NCBI GenBank assembly: GCA_963693365.1
Contig: CAVNZM010000006.1
Coordinates: 5,456,001 to 5,520,000, forward strand
Direction: 5' to 3'
Source: Amoebidium appalachense
Taxonomy: Eukaryota; Ichthyosporea
DNA length: 64,000 bases
Position numbers and translations under genes: made by a program. Below the pieces are notes generated by a model. It did no database searches. It had not been told where the DNA came from and worked only from the letters and a program-made list of their open reading frames with translations. Positions 1-22,903 of the stretch are shown here, piece by piece (positions within the stretch are counted from its first letter, which is position 1; the number at the start of each line of letters is the position of its first letter).

Positions 1-384
1 CCTTCCCCCCTCTCCTGCCCCTCTCCTCGAGAACACTTATACAGCATGCATGCACGCGCACACACTCCTTTTTTTAATTTTTAAAGGTTTTTTTCTTTTT
101 AAGGTTTGCTGTAGATTGGGTGTCGTTTTTAATGTAGAGCCAATTACGTGCACACCAGTTGCATGTCATGTAAGCACGTGCACACATAGATGCACACGGG
201 CCCGTGTGTGGGGGGGGATCGGATTTTTTGGGGAAGGGGGAGAAAGGCAGGGAGGGGGGATTGAAGGGACTTTGGGAGGGGGAGCGGTAGAAACGTAGAG
301 AAGGGCAAGGTTAGACAGGCAGACAGGCAGCCAGGCAGCCATTACAGAGGGAGGGTGGGTGTGTATATGTGCTGAAGTGAGCGA

Positions 385-407
<23 letters not shown>
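1..407. other. Non-coding leader with G/C tracts
   Basis: No supported exon is visible. The stretch is T-rich at 66-110, purine/G-rich at 200-300 and ends in a C tract at about 385-411. It is probably intron of the BRWD-like gene, whose WD40-coding exons would lie upstream of the window. Confidence 0.4.
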
Positions 408-415
<8 letters not shown>

Positions 416-545
416 CTGAGGATGGGCTCTGCTTATGACGCATACTGTGCGCATGGCTATGTTGCACACTTGAATGTTTTCCTTTGCATGTGTCCTTCGT
501 GTATGCGTACTTCGTACCGTGTTCCGCATTCAAACCCCCCCTCCC
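408..545 (+). repeat. Dispersed ~150-bp repeat, copy A
   Basis: This copy begins CCTGAGGATGGGCTCTGC and ends GCATTCAAACCCCCC. It matches 16143-16296 on this strand and several reverse-strand copies in VPS45 introns. Its right part (about 505-540) is the exact reverse complement of 44976-45010 over roughly 35 nt. It is flanked by C tracts on both sides and lies in the sense orientation of the BRWD-like gene. Confidence 0.7.
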
Positions 546-655
546 CCCTTGAATAAGAGTGAGAAATTGGATGGAGATAACGAAGGCGTAGAGAGGCATC
601 AGCAAAACTCCCACGATGAGGACGTGTACACAAGCACTGACACGTACGTGTGCAG

Positions 656-8814
<8,159 letters not shown>

Positions 8815-9632
8815 TGGACCCCCCTGACCGTTTAGTAGGTGCGGCCTATTGCTGAAGGCATGCGCTTTCGATGACGTTTTTTTTTTTGGGGAGGGGGAAG
8901 GGGAGGGGGGGGGGGGGGGGGGGGGACAGTAGACGTTTTTTCTCTTCTTGTTTTTTTCCTTTTTTTCCCCGTTTTTTTTTTTTCGGGAATAGGAAGGGGA
9001 GGGGTCTTATTTGCCGGTTAATCTATAGGTTTTTCTGTCCAGTATGGAATATGCTCCCCCGAATATGTTTGTGCAACTTGGTAACTGGATACATCTTTAG
9101 GCTTTCGATCGTGAATCAAACACACCAGAAGTACATGAAGTCAGAATATATTACGCTTTATGACTATACCATACTTCTATTTTTTGTGACAAACACAGAC
9201 AGTACGAAAAACCTACAGTGTTATGTACAATGCGGGTAGAGGCTAATGATCTGAAACAGACATAGTAGAATAATGTACGCTGGTTTAGACAACAGCTGAA
9301 AAGGCTGCTTCCCTTTTATGATTTTAGGTAGACAGGTATGTGCAATATGTGGTATGTGGGGGCTTGCGCTGGTCGCAGAAGCATTGGGATGGTGGTGTGA
9401 ATATGGTAACACCAATTGTTTCTAAGAAAGAGCGCGAACAAATTTGGTATGTATACACGTGTTCAAGTAAATTTATGTGAAATCCATAATCGGGCCCTGG
9501 CCCCACATCTTTAATTAATAAATCCTACATCATGGAATATACACGACGTAGACCATAGGTGATGTGTGTGTGTGACCTTGGCGGCTAAACTGCTCTATTT
9601 TCTAATTATTTTGCATAATATTATCCCCGTCG

Positions 9633-9633
<1 letters not shown>

Positions 9634-9700
<67 letters not shown>

Positions 9701-9709
9701 CCTCCCTCC

Positions 9710-9787
<78 letters not shown>

Positions 9788-9802
9788 CCTCTCCCTCCCT
9801 CT

Positions 9803-9835
<33 letters not shown>

Positions 9836-9838
9836 CAG
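9634..9838. repeat. (CT)n array with CCCT interruptions
   Basis: About 200 bp of polypurine/polypyrimidine mirror-type repeat with clustered CCCT/CCCTCC variants. It is capable of forming triplex (H-DNA) structures. Confidence 0.95.
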
Positions 9839-9946
9839 TGTGGGCATATGCACAATGTCTTCCATGCCGCCTGACACGTACGTACACTAGTCAGCCTGTA
9901 TATAGTAATTACCCCCCCCCCCCCCCCCCCACCGTACATGTACACA

Positions 9947-9947
<1 letters not shown>

Positions 9948-10000
<53 letters not shown>

Positions 10001-10170
10001 TACATACACACGCAACACACACACACACACACACGTGCACACACCCACACACACACAAAGTTCACACATGTGCCCTGTCACGCACACACGCACACGCACG
10101 CACACACACGTATACGTACACACGCAAAAACACACCGGCATACCGGCACACACACACACACACACACGTG
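9948..10170. repeat. (CA)n and degenerate CA/CG array
   Basis: A pure CA block at 9948-9996 is followed by CA-rich sequence with CG, TA and GT interruptions up to about 10170. Confidence 0.9.
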
Positions 10171-10518
10171 TACAATCTCCGAAGGCCGCCGCGGTCCCGG
10201 CCGGCTGAGCTCGAGGGAGGGAGGAAAGAGAGTTGTAGGGGCCGGCCTGTCGTCGTTCAGACAAATTGACGAACTTTTGAAATGAAGGGCTCTTGCATCA
10301 AAATTATCCCACGGAGTTCTGCATATTGCCCGCTCAAAGGAAGCACGTGGTATAGAATACACACGCGTAGTTATATGCACTTAGAATAAACACTATAATA
10401 ATTTTTTTTTAAAAAAAAAATGGATTGTATAGTATTGTAACAACATAGCTGTGGATCCGAAGCGCCTGAGGGATCTTCCAAAACTCCAATGTTTGGGGTT
10501 TTTTGTGCCACTTGACAT

Positions 10519-13200
10519 TTTTTTTTTTTTTTTTTTTTTTCCCCCCCCCCCCCCCCCCCAAAAATTTTCTTTTGACTGGATTTATTCGACGGAAAGATAT
10601 GACAAGTATGCACGGCATACTGAGAAGACAAGAAAAAAACTTCACGAGTTATCCAGTAACAAGTGCATACTGAGATACCTGAACACTGTGTGAAAATCAT
10701 ATAAATACTCAATGTGACGACCAACAGAATTCAACAAAAAGTCTAAAGTGTTCACATTGCCAGCTAGTGTAGCAGATACCCGGAGGGAAAGAGGTAAAAC
10801 GCGACATAAAAATTCACACCTATCAACATGCTTGCGATTAAAAAGGTCAGCACAAAAGTGGCACCAGCGGCGATGAAAACAAGAATTACAGCGCCACTGC
10901 ACAACTTCCCAGGCAATATCAACATCAGAGCACCATACAGACTTATCTACTAGGGTTGTATCCATACGTACAGCAGGAGAAATGTATCCTGCCAAAGCTC
11001 CCAAAAAGCGATAATGATCAGTACGGTGTTGCCTAAGGAACATAACACATGCCGACTGAGTTTTACCTTTGATTTCTCTATCAGAACGAGAAAGAAACTT
11101 ATACTGCGTATGGTAATAACGCGAAAAGGCAGAAAAAACAGGAAGAGAAAAGAAAGAGGGAGTGAGATAGCGAGAGGAAGAATCAGGTGAAAAGAGGGTA
11201 GGCTGAGGACATTCAGAAGTAGCGTTGGTGAATCGGGGGGGAAGAGGGATGGAGGGAGGGGGGGGAAAGAAAGCATAAAGAGGATGACCATCAGGTAGCC
11301 TAACTAAATGAAAACAAAAACGAAGAGACAATTCCTCCATACGACAAACAGCAGACGACAATCCAAACATACTGATTAAGGGAGGCACAAACCGAGTACG
11401 AAACAAAGTGCGTAGCGCAGTACCCTGAAAATCGTCGAACTCGTTCAGCGCCATTGCCGCCTCGCGAGGTGGGGCGCAGGCCAATAGCGGAAGTCCATAT
11501 TCGAAAGTCGGCCGTAAAAAAGTTTTATAGTAGAGAAGAAGGTTCGCAGGATGGATCACAGACTCCTGTTGAAACATATTTGACACGATGTGAAGCTTAC
11601 CCTTCGCACGAGCGATCCGTGCTGTGAGGAGCTTGCGGAAATCAATACCCCGTGCAGTAAAAGGAATACCCAAATAGTCATAGGTGCTCTGAACAGGAAT
11701 AGGAAGGCCGGCCAATCGAAAGGAAGTGTTCTTCGAAAAAGTAGCACACTTTGCAATTCCGACTGTCATGAAATTCTCGGTGCACCATTGATCCACCTGA
11801 CGAAGCATCTGGTGCATGACATCTTCGGTTAAGGAACAAAGAACAATATCGTCCGCAAAAAGGAGACCCGGTACACGACGGGTATGCAGTTGGCCAAAGG
11901 GTTCGAGGGCGCAGGCTAAATCGTCAATGAAAACGTCAAACAACAACGGACTCAGGAGGGACCCCTGCAGAAGACCCCGGGAACGGGAAAAACCGGGTGT
12001 TAATGTTCCATTGACCGCCGCGCGTCCGCGAGTGGTATCGAACAACGCTTGCAGAAGACGGCCAAAGGGGGCTGGTAAGCCCCGCATAGCTAGCTTATGC
12101 CATAACAAACCAGTGGGTACGGTGTCGTAGGCGTTCTTAAGGTCGATGAAGACAACGTGTGGAGAGCCAGAAGTAATGGATTCATGGAGTAACAGACTGT
12201 GAGTATAACACGAATAGGCATGACGAAAGCCCCCTTGAAGGGAAGAAAGACGGAACACGGCGTTTAAAGAATCGTCGGTGTTAAACGCGCGAAGCATGCA
12301 ACCCTCGAAGAGCCGACGAAAAACGTTGGTAAGTGTGACGGGACGAAAGTCGTTAATGACCCCCTGCGATACCTTCTTACGAACGGGCGTAACGATTGTG
12401 TCAAGCCACGAATTTGGAATAAACCCGAGTTCGAAAAAAGCCGAAAAAAACTCACTAAGAAGGACAGCAAAAGGCGGGGGCGGGGGGGACTCTGCACGAT
12501 TACGGGGCGGAAGCACGGGAGAAAGAACCTTGAAAAGCATGGGAGGAAGAGCATCCGGCCTGCACGCCTTGCGGGGTTTTAACGCCCGTATAGCACCAAA
12601 AACAGCCGAAGAGTTGAAATAACTATGAAAAGTGCCCGGGAACGATCGGTCCGGCTCCCAACTTGGCGGCTGGGAGAGGCCAGCGGGCGGTGATGGAACC
12701 GTGGACACGTTAGGAAGCGAAAATAGGGAAGCATAGTAGTCATCGACGGATTCAGCAACGGAGATGGAAGGAGACGGGGCATAGACTTGCACGGAAGGCC
12801 CAAACCGACCGGCGGATTTCCAGACCGATAATGCTTCCTGTAGAGGCAACAACTGTCGTAGGGACTGCAAAACGTGAGACTGTCTCAGCCGAATGGAAGG
12901 GTACTCAACCGTGCCCACCACCTGCTCGCCAAGGGCAAATAGGAACTCAACAAACTCATTATAACAAACCTCCAAAATAGCCGGGTTCCGCTGCGCACGG
13001 GCGTCGCGCACTGCGGCAAGAAAGAAGCCATGAACCGACTCATACTCCTTGACAGCGAGTAACTGGTTTAACTTGTGCTTGAAACCGCGAGATAAGAGGC
13101 GGCGGTTAGTCTGAGTAGCCCCGCCGAAGTGAACAGGGAAGGAAACCGAAAATTCTACAGGGGAATGGTCCGAACTACGCCGTAAGGAATCGGGTGGGTA
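10519..13200 (-). mobile_element. 5'-truncated non-LTR (LINE) retrotransposon
   Basis: Read on the reverse strand, the element starts at about 13200 inside the C-terminal part of an endonuclease domain, runs through a full reverse transcriptase frame, and ends with a G tract and a run of about 25 A at 10519-10544 that could be its tail. The 5' truncation point coincides with the edge of a dispersed repeat (13200-13615) that recurs without the LINE at 23818. Truncated 5' ends and A-rich 3' ends are typical of target-primed insertion. Target-site duplications were not resolved. Confidence 0.8.
10642..13199 (-). CDS. LINE reverse transcriptase polyprotein, N-terminally truncated
   Basis: The frame is open without stop or frameshift for about 850 codons and has no native start. 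The first part carries the endonuclease SDHSPVEF motif (SDH codons at 13165-13173). Reverse transcriptase blocks follow: VFIDLKNAYDTV, GLLQGSLLSPLLFDVFIDDL and the catalytic FADD (11848-11859). The C-terminus has a cysteine/histidine knuckle of the form CxxC…CxxC…HxxxxC. No RNase H domain was recognised. The intact catalytic aspartates and absence of stops indicate a recent insertion, although loss of most of the endonuclease means this copy is probably not autonomous. Clade not assigned. Confidence 0.88.
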
Positions 13201-13615
13201 AATATGGGGGTTTACACACTTTTATTGCGTGGACACTGCCGGAGGCCCATGGCCACATGACGGCCTACTGCGTTTTCCAGCGCAGCCAATCAAATGCAGC
13301 CAGTGACCTATGTACATGCTAGGCAACAATGAGCGCCATCGTAGTATATGACACTCCTATTACATATTATGGGTAAGCAGAGGCTAGCATCGGTAGCTCC
13401 GAAAGAAAGTTAAGGCACCGGATCACAATATCATACTGTGCAGCATTAATAAGGTGATCTAGGATAGTCATCTTAAAACGGATACCTATATTGAGGAAGA
13501 ATGGAAGAAAAGAGAATAAAACCGCCAATAACCTCCGGTTCTAATACGTTAGGCTTAGCTAACAGGTTGCAATTATTCTCTGGACAAAAATAGGCCGCGA
13601 TCCGCCAGGTGCCAA
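13200..13615 (+). repeat. ~0.4-kb dispersed repeat, copy 1
   Basis: It aligns over its length with 23818-24225 in the same orientation. Shared blocks include CAGCCAATCAAATGCAG, CATACTGTGCAGCATTAATA and AAGGTGATCTA. Ends were judged by eye. No coding potential and no clear terminal inverted repeats; probably a non-autonomous element or an old repeat. Confidence 0.75.
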
Positions 13616-14287
13616 AATACAGTAATCCTAAAATGTAATTTCTAGTCGAATCTATTCTGATGTGTAGCAATTTGATGATTTATTCTGATAGTAATATAAT
13701 TTTATATTTTTGTGTTAAAATTTTTATTGAATTACTTGCAACTGATGCTTGCGCCTTAAATAGTATAAGTTAAACGCCGCCCTTTTCAAGTCAAAAAGGG
13801 GGGGGGGGGATCGTTCTGAAGTCGTGGGGGATCCAAGCGGTGCGTACTCAACCAATTGCTGCAGCTCTCAAGAAACCCAATCAAATGTGATTCTGATGGA
13901 GCAAAAACCAAGAAAATTTGCCGTGCTACAGATACAGGCATGTTCAACGCATTACAAAATTTTACAAGAATATCAATATAATAACGAGAATGCTTATTTC
14001 GAGGCATTTAGTGGTACACTTATATAAAATATCCAATGAATATTCACCTCGCAACTTGTGACAGCATCAATCACAAAGAACCAATCATGGTGCTCGTGGC
14101 TATCTGTGGTACCAAATATGGCAAGAAGGCAACGCCTAAGCCTTAGTGCTTCAAAGACCAGCCTATTGGTTTTTAATTTATGTTTCCCGCACTCCCTTTG
14201 TATTGTTATATTTTACAAATGTATAATTCGCTAGAGATCATGGATGCTAAAGTAACAAGCGTTCACTGAATTTCCCGCAAGAAGGAC
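13616..14287. other. Spacer and upstream region of transgelin
   Basis: AT-rich sequence with no supported gene. CCAAT-type motifs occur near 14065-14090 (AATCACAAAGAACCAATCA). It is nearly free of the long homopolymers seen elsewhere. Confidence 0.5.
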
Positions 14288-14295
14288 TATATATA
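14288..14295 (+). promoter_or_regulatory. TATA box of the transgelin-like gene
   Basis: TATATATA lies about 90 bp upstream of the ATG at 14382, a spacing that allows a 5' UTR of roughly 60 nt. Confidence 0.6.
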
Positions 14296-14381
14296 CGCGC
14301 GCTCTTAGTCTGTCAAAGAAACACCAGCGAACAAGAAGTTTTCTCTTCTCCTGTAAGTTCTCTAAAACATCAGATCCAAAA

Positions 14382-15213
14382 ATGGCAAACAAGGCACAAG
14401 CTTTCGGTCTGGATGCTGAGCTCGAGGCTAAGCGCCTCTCCAAGTATGACCCCAAGCTTGAAGCTGAGGCGCTTATTCTCATCAAGGAGCTGACTGGTCT
14501 AGAGCGTGGGGACAAGTCTGTGCACGAGTTTCTCAAGGATGGTGTGGTTCTGTGCAAGGCTATGAACAAGATCAAGCCTGGCTCTGTCTCCAAGATCAAC
14601 GAGAGCAAGATGGCATTTAAGCAGGTTAGTTTTTCCTCGTCTTATCTACCTTTTCTTTGCTACCATCTCCATGGACACATCATCTTTCTTGTTATATAAC
14701 TGTTACAGTTGCACGCTATGCTGTTTTGATGTGGTGGTCGGAAAACACGAATTATCAAGCAAGTGCTTGTGTATGGTTATGCGCTTGGGCAAAGAATTTT
14801 TGTTCCTTGTGTGCGTCAAAAGTAAGCTACGACGAGTGACTGACTCTCGCTCTCCCTTTCAGATGGAAAACATCAACAACTTCCTGAGTGCTGCATCTGC
14901 CTACGGCGTCCCCGTGACCGACCTTTTCCAGACTGTCGACCTCTACGAAGACAAGAACATGAACCAGGTCATCATCGCTGTCCACGCTATTAGCCGTGAA
15001 TCGTGGCGCCACAACTTTGATGGCCCCAAGATTGGCGTTAAGCCCGCTGAGCAGAACAAGCGCGAGTTCGACGAGGCTACCTTGAATGCTGGCAAGTTTG
15101 TACCATCTCAGCAGCTCGGCAACAACAAGGGTGCCTCTCAGGCTGGTATGACGGCCCCTGGTGCACGCCGTGAGGTTGACCACCTCACATACCACCAACT
15201 GCGCGATAACTAA
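14382..15213 (+). CDS. TAGLN: Transgelin/calponin-family actin-binding protein
   Basis: Two exons, 14382-14624 and 14863-15213 (TAA), joined in phase 0 across a 238-bp intron with a clean CTTTCAG acceptor. The product is 197 residues, close to the ~200 of transgelins. A single calponin-homology domain spans about residues 24-130 (LIKELTGLERGDKSVHEFLKDG, VLCKAMNKIKPGSV, NINNFLSAASAYGVP, DLFQTVDLYEDKN). A C-terminal calponin-like repeat follows at about 161-186 (QLGNNKGASQAGMTAPGARR). Family members bind and bundle F-actin in the cytoplasm. The gene has a TATA box, a short intron without microsatellites and strongly biased C/G-ending codons, so it is likely highly expressed. The start is the first in-frame ATG and matches the family N-terminus. 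Confidence 0.95.
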
Positions 15214-15611
15214 GGGTACGTTTTCTGACTTCACGAAAGGACACCACTGCGTCCAGCCCGAAGGAACAGAGTGAACTGTGAACTGTGCTCCGCTTCTGCT
15301 GGCGTAGGAGAGGGTTTCTGTACTGTATGCCTGTAACTGAACTAGAAGTAATTCCTTTTTACATTGGTTTTATTTTGTATTGCGACTTTGCTCCCGTTGT
15401 TCCGAAATCTATATTGAATGCCCATTCTTTCACAAACTACCAACAAACACTATAGTAAACCTGAACTTTTGTGATCGACACATGACAGCCACGCTTGGTA
15501 AAGCGGAGCTTGTGGTGGTCGAAGCATCAGGCATGTTATTGTTATAGTAATAAACAGCAGACTTCCCCAGCTGCATCTGAGACGTGTGCTCAAACTGCCT
15601 TGCTGTACCCT

Positions 15612-15653
<42 letters not shown>

Positions 15654-15902
15654 CGGGGCCCCCGGGGCCGGCAGGGCCCCACCACGGACGCCACTATTCC
15701 GTGCCCATCTGCCCGCCTTGGAATCATATTCTCTGTGAATGTATTTCGTTTTCTTATTCTTGAAAGTGCCCATCTATGCACTGCACCTATACCCCGAGTT
15801 GTCTTTCGTTCTTCACTGCGGCATACTGCAGGCTCCCCCATCCCCCCCCCCCCCCCCCCCCCCCCCCCCAAACACACACACACCACCAACAAGAACACCA
15901 TA

Positions 15903-15936
<34 letters not shown>

Positions 15937-16040
15937 AGACACACATCTACCTCGCTGGTCCCTATTCTTCAGTGAGTCCTCCGGAGACTGAGTGTTTGGA
16001 CCGTCGATCACTTGTTTCCTGACTCCCTCCTTTCTTCTTC

Positions 16041-16071
<31 letters not shown>

Positions 16072-16142
16072 CTGTGTGCATTGTAATCTGCTTTGTGTCG
16101 TCCATCATGAATGTGTACTTCCTTAGTAACGCATCCTATCCC

Positions 16143-16296
16143 CCCGAAACCCGGGTACTGTGGATGACGTGAACCCCCCCTGAGGATGGGCTCTGCTTAT
16201 TATGCATACTCTTTATGTATGGTTTGCATTCTGTATCGTGTTATCCGTTGTTCTTGTGTACTTCGTACTTTATGACGCATTCAAACCCCCCCACCT
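16143..16296 (+). repeat. Dispersed ~150-bp repeat, copy B (longest form)
   Basis: It includes an extra left block (CGAAACCCGGGTACTGTGG…GATGACGTG) before CCTGAGGATGGGCTCTGC, and ends ATGACGCATTCAAACCCCCC. The left block is shared with reverse-strand copies at 53910-54052 and 50813-50976. It lies downstream of, and in the same sense as, the transgelin gene. Confidence 0.75.
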
Positions 16297-16601
16297 ACCC
16301 CCCCTCCTCACACCCACCCACCCATCCCTGTGTGTGCGTGTTTGGGCGGCGGCGGCGGGGGGATGGGGGGGGGGAGGGGAGGGAGAGGGCAAAAACTTGA
16401 CTGCCATGCTGTTAGTACAGTAAGTTGAGCTGATTCATTGTAGAACCCAAAAATACATCTTCCCCTCAGCCTCTCACCTACCCTACTTGCCGTGTGTGCA
16501 AGGTTCTGTTTGTCTGTTGGTCTGTGTCTGTTTTCAGTTGTCCTATGTTGCTGCCTTCCTTTGCAATATATCTATGGCACTCCCTTCCCTGACCCCTTCC
16601 C

Positions 16602-16632
<31 letters not shown>

Positions 16633-17321
16633 ACACACACACCCGGCCATTATGCCCCTCAATTCACCAACACATACAGCCACGCTCAACTGGTCAATTA
16701 GGATGAACAGACTTGCCCTTCACCTCAGCATGCTCCGCTTCTTCCTGCCCCCCCCTCCCCTCCCCCCAGCCAACCAACCAACCCACCCACCCCACCCCTC
16801 ATCTGTTGAAACCCCGACGCTCCCAAATTCCGTTAACGCTTCCTAACTCAACTCACTGTTGTCTCGAAAAGAAGTGCTCACAGTAACCATTTTGACCTGC
16901 CTGACAGACGGTTTTAGAAATCTCTCACCCTGCAGGTTTTCCTTGTTGCAGGGTGTTTGTGTGTGTGTGTGTGTGTGTGATGTGTGATGTACGTTTGCCG
17001 GGTGGTGCTGTGGGCGGGTAAAGGGAGGGGGGGGGATGGGGGGGAGGGGGGAAGGGGGGAGGGATGGGGGGGGGGGGGGGGGGGGCAGCACGTGTCTTCA
17101 ATTTGTTTGGTGTTTTGATTAAGTAAGTTTTAGGCTTTGTTTTTGCAACAGTAGGCTTTGTAAAATTAGCGAGTATCGAGATACATTTCTTGGATTCAAC
17201 TGTTTGTGCTTGTGCAAGGGTGCTGTATGCTGGGTGTGGTGGGGTGTGAAGGGTGCGTGGGTGGTGGTGATAAGTGCTTGTATGCAAACCTGTGTGTGTG
17301 TGTGACCGTGTATGTGTGCAC

Positions 17322-17381
<60 letters not shown>
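17322..17381. repeat. (GT)n microsatellite
   Basis: About 60 bp of GT repeat downstream of the reverse-strand 7TM gene. Confidence 0.9.
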
Positions 17382-17385
<4 letters not shown>

Positions 17386-17603
17386 GGTGTGTGCGTCGTG
17401 TGTGTGTGTGTGTTTGGGAGGAGAGGCGGGGGGGGGAGGTCACATGCACCAATAAGACTAAACTAATTGCTGTTGGGATTCCACACCAAAAACACAGGAA
17501 AACGAACAAGTCACATGATGCACGTAAAAAAAAAAACCGAAATTAGGCCACCCTTGACAGTAATAGGCCTGGTGCATTAAAGACACGCACAAGCTCAACC
17601 GAT

Positions 17604-19883
<2,280 letters not shown>

Positions 19884-20526
19884 CTGTATGTAGGGTTAAA
19901 AGAAGTATAAGTGAGAGTTCAAGTAAGTAAAGAGTTATCAAGCACATATATGTGCGTGAAGCGTGGTAGGGGGGTGTGTGCTATGTTGGACTCCAACGGG
20001 AATTCGTGAAATGAGCGCACAATTTGGGAACCCGCAGAGTGAAGGGTGAGAAGCCTGGGAAGGATTAGAGAACATGGGATATTGCTGCGGCAAGTTGCCT
20101 TCAGCATCAAATAGCTTATGATGAACCCCCGTGTCTGTTCCACTCCCCGCGCCGCCCCCCTTCACCCACCCAGCCCCCTTAACCCCCCCCTCCCCACTCC
20201 CCTCCCCCCCCTCCCCCCCCCCCCAAAAAAAAAAAAAAAAAAAAAACCCTCCCCCCTCCCCCCCCCCCCCCTCCCCCCACCCACCCACCCACCCGCCCTC
20301 CTTCTTTTGGTACGCCACCGTCCCCTCCCCTCCCCCCCCCCCCCCCCCCCCCCCAACCCAACCCCTTCTCTCTCCTCCCAATCAAAAAAAAAAAAGAAAA
20401 AAAAGAAAAAAGAAAGGAAAAAATAGTTTCAGCATCTAAGGAGCCTGGATAAAGAAGCCCTTTTTGAAGTATTCCGGATAGCTAAGTCCAACTATAGGTG
20501 TTCCAGGTGAACCTCGGGGGCAACAC

Positions 20527-20566
<40 letters not shown>

Positions 20567-22903
20567 CCCCTCCCCTTCCCCCCGGAGTCCCCATCACCAC
20601 CACCACCACCACCACCGCGCGAGGGGGGGGGGGGGTTCAGCATCAAAACGGCCCGGATAACGGGTTTTTTAAGTCCCAGTAGGTGTGCCAGTTGATCCCC
20701 CCTCCCCCCCCCCCCCCCCCCCCCCCCCCCTTTTTTATTTTATTTTATCCCGTTTTGTTCCCGGAGGTACCCCTAGAGGCCCTCAGGGGGAACTACTGTC
20801 TTCCACCCAGCACCGACAGTACTCTAGCTAGGGTGCTACGATGCTAGTAGCTAAACTAACACACCTATAACAGTCCTAACTATATGTACACACTTTGCCC
20901 AGGATATCAACCCCCCCCCCCCCCCCCCCCTCTCCCCCCTCCCCCCCTTCCCCCCCCCCCCCCATCCCTGCCCCTCTCCCCATTCCCCACCCCCCACCCG
21001 CGGCTCGCCCCCGGCTCAGTGGCGCCGGCAACACCACCACCATGTATTGCGACGGCCCAAGGTTCTCCTGCCGTCTGGAAGTTTGCCAAAATCCTACATA
21101 AATTAACCGTTATGATACCCAGTGTTAATAATAAGTTCTGTCGTCGAAACTTATCACAGACACCATCACCAAACTGAGCGGCTGCATATCCCCTAATTAA
21201 GGAATCAATGAATTAATGACCAGATTGAAGTCTCAATCACGTTGATGGTTGAGAGGACTTTTTAAAATATGGGACCATCAGTGTATTGTACTGCAATAAA
21301 TAGTGGTCGAAATCTTGGCTCTATCGTGGTGATCACGTGGTGCGAACATTGGGTCAATTCCGATGATAATGATTGGGGGCCTTTCTTTTCGGCGGCTTCC
21401 TATATATACGTACACCGTAATTAAGTTTTAAGACTTACTATCAAAGTAGACCCTGGGGCTAAGGGGCTGTGAAAGATGCTCCGATTATGAGATATGGAAC
21501 AATAAAAACAACGGTGACGATATGTGCTGAACGATGAGCAGTGAGCTACTAGTAATTAAACTTCCATTTAACAGAAAGTCACCGATGCGCAATTGAAAAT
21601 CGGTAGTGTTATCTAAAAGACCCTACGTACCAGAACGACTTTGGGCCCTGTATTCCAGTTTTCCTCATTGCTTGTAACATTGCTGAAATCCAATCCCGCA
21701 GACACCCGTCTCTGGCCACAGAGCGTAGCATTGGTTACCGCAGACCAAGTACTCATTGTCATGGTGCCTCATCCATGGAGTCTGAGTTTTTCTTCCTTTT
21801 AATTAGCCTATCTATCCATATTAGTAAGTTTAGTTCTTCCTCTTGCCCCAAACTCCTTCAAACATATCTCATTGCTTCATTGAGTCCACCAACTACATAT
21901 TATAAAGCTACGCATATATCATGATGTATACGTATATACATTACTAGTAGGGATGCCAAAAAAGTTTAAATGCTTTCGGATGAGTAGTACTGTGTACTGT
22001 GCTGTGTTCAAAGTTTCGTGACTGACCAGTTACTAACACGAACTGCATGCAGGCAGGGGATTAAAATCGCAGGGACTCAGTAAGAGGTGATAGTACTAGT
22101 GAGAAGTGGCAAGGACCACTGATCAATAAATCCCAGTCAAGAGAAAAGTGACAAGCCTCGATATGCCTTGAGGGAAAACGGCAATACACTACCATTTTGG
22201 CAGGGAAGAATTTTCGGTGTCACTTGTCAACGTATTCCGTCTGATCGTACCACGGCTGTCTTGCAATCAACATCTTTTGGAGGTGATATGTGTGTGAGTG
22301 GACATGTACATGCGTAGTTCCCATTGTACGAGCACAACATGTATCACACACAGTGACACGTTGAAATAGACGGAGCCATCGGCCACACGGCATGTATGTG
22401 CTCGCGATCGGAGCCCTACCACTGCAATTCTCTGTCGTCTGAGGCTCGTGAATGTGCAGGCTGTGTACGGCAATTGTGTATGCTATAATGTGTGACAAGG
22501 CCCCGATCAGTACATGTCCTACAGAAGATGTGTGTGCAGATAGCTTGTGCATATATATTCTTGATCATGCTCACTTGTTGATTGGTGGTGGTGGTGTGAA
22601 TTTTTATTTTTATTTTTATAATGACTTTATTGGTGTGCTCATGTGTTCGAAGGACACGAAAAAGAGATATCCCAGATAAATTCCCAGATATCTCGAGAGA
22701 CGATTTTCGAGTCACTCAAATGAGAAGTAAGCTCACTGGAATACGGACCCCAAAGTATAAAAATACAAAAAAACACTAAAGGCAGATAACGCACTACTGA
22801 AGACGATAAGTTGATATCTCGGCTGCCACAACAACAACAACAAAAAAAAACCTCAATAAAGGTGACCTAATATGAATTGAGTTGAAGTAAACACATATGT
22901 TAA
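19884..22903. other. Region upstream of the 7TM gene
   Basis: The missing 5' exon of the receptor is expected here but was not identified. C and C-A tracts occupy 20150-20400, 20528-20562, 20699-20732 and 20911-20965. From about 21100 the sequence becomes ordinary, AT-balanced and free of long homopolymers, with no supported gene. Confidence 0.45.

Larger units (their letters stand above)
8815..10518. other. Intergenic, no gene seen
   Basis: This holds the 3' flank of the BRWD-like gene: T/G tracts at 8877-8985, about 600 bp of ordinary AT-balanced sequence with no convincing reading frame (8990-9630), a long (CT)n array and CA arrays. No AATAAA was seen close to the BRWD stop. Confidence 0.5.
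15214..17603. other. Intergenic between transgelin and 7TM receptor
   Basis: Contains the transgelin 3' flank, C tracts at 15613-15652, 15842-15870, 16038-16066 and 16601-16618, short CA arrays, one dispersed repeat copy and a (GT)n array at 17322-17381. No supported reading frame. Confidence 0.5.

Noticed and set aside
9566-9887. Ser/Leu and Arg/Glu repeat proteins (RS- or RE-like), also at 29730-30463
   Set aside because: All frames of (CT)n/(GA)n arrays are open; no other protein sequence or splice context supports them.
11590-12622. Plus-strand open frames opposite the LINE
   Set aside because: They are antisense shadows of the reverse transcriptase frame, which carries recognisable motifs.
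14657-14839. Short frames inside the transgelin intron
   Set aside because: The intron has a clear donor and acceptor and the flanking exons join perfectly in the family alignment.
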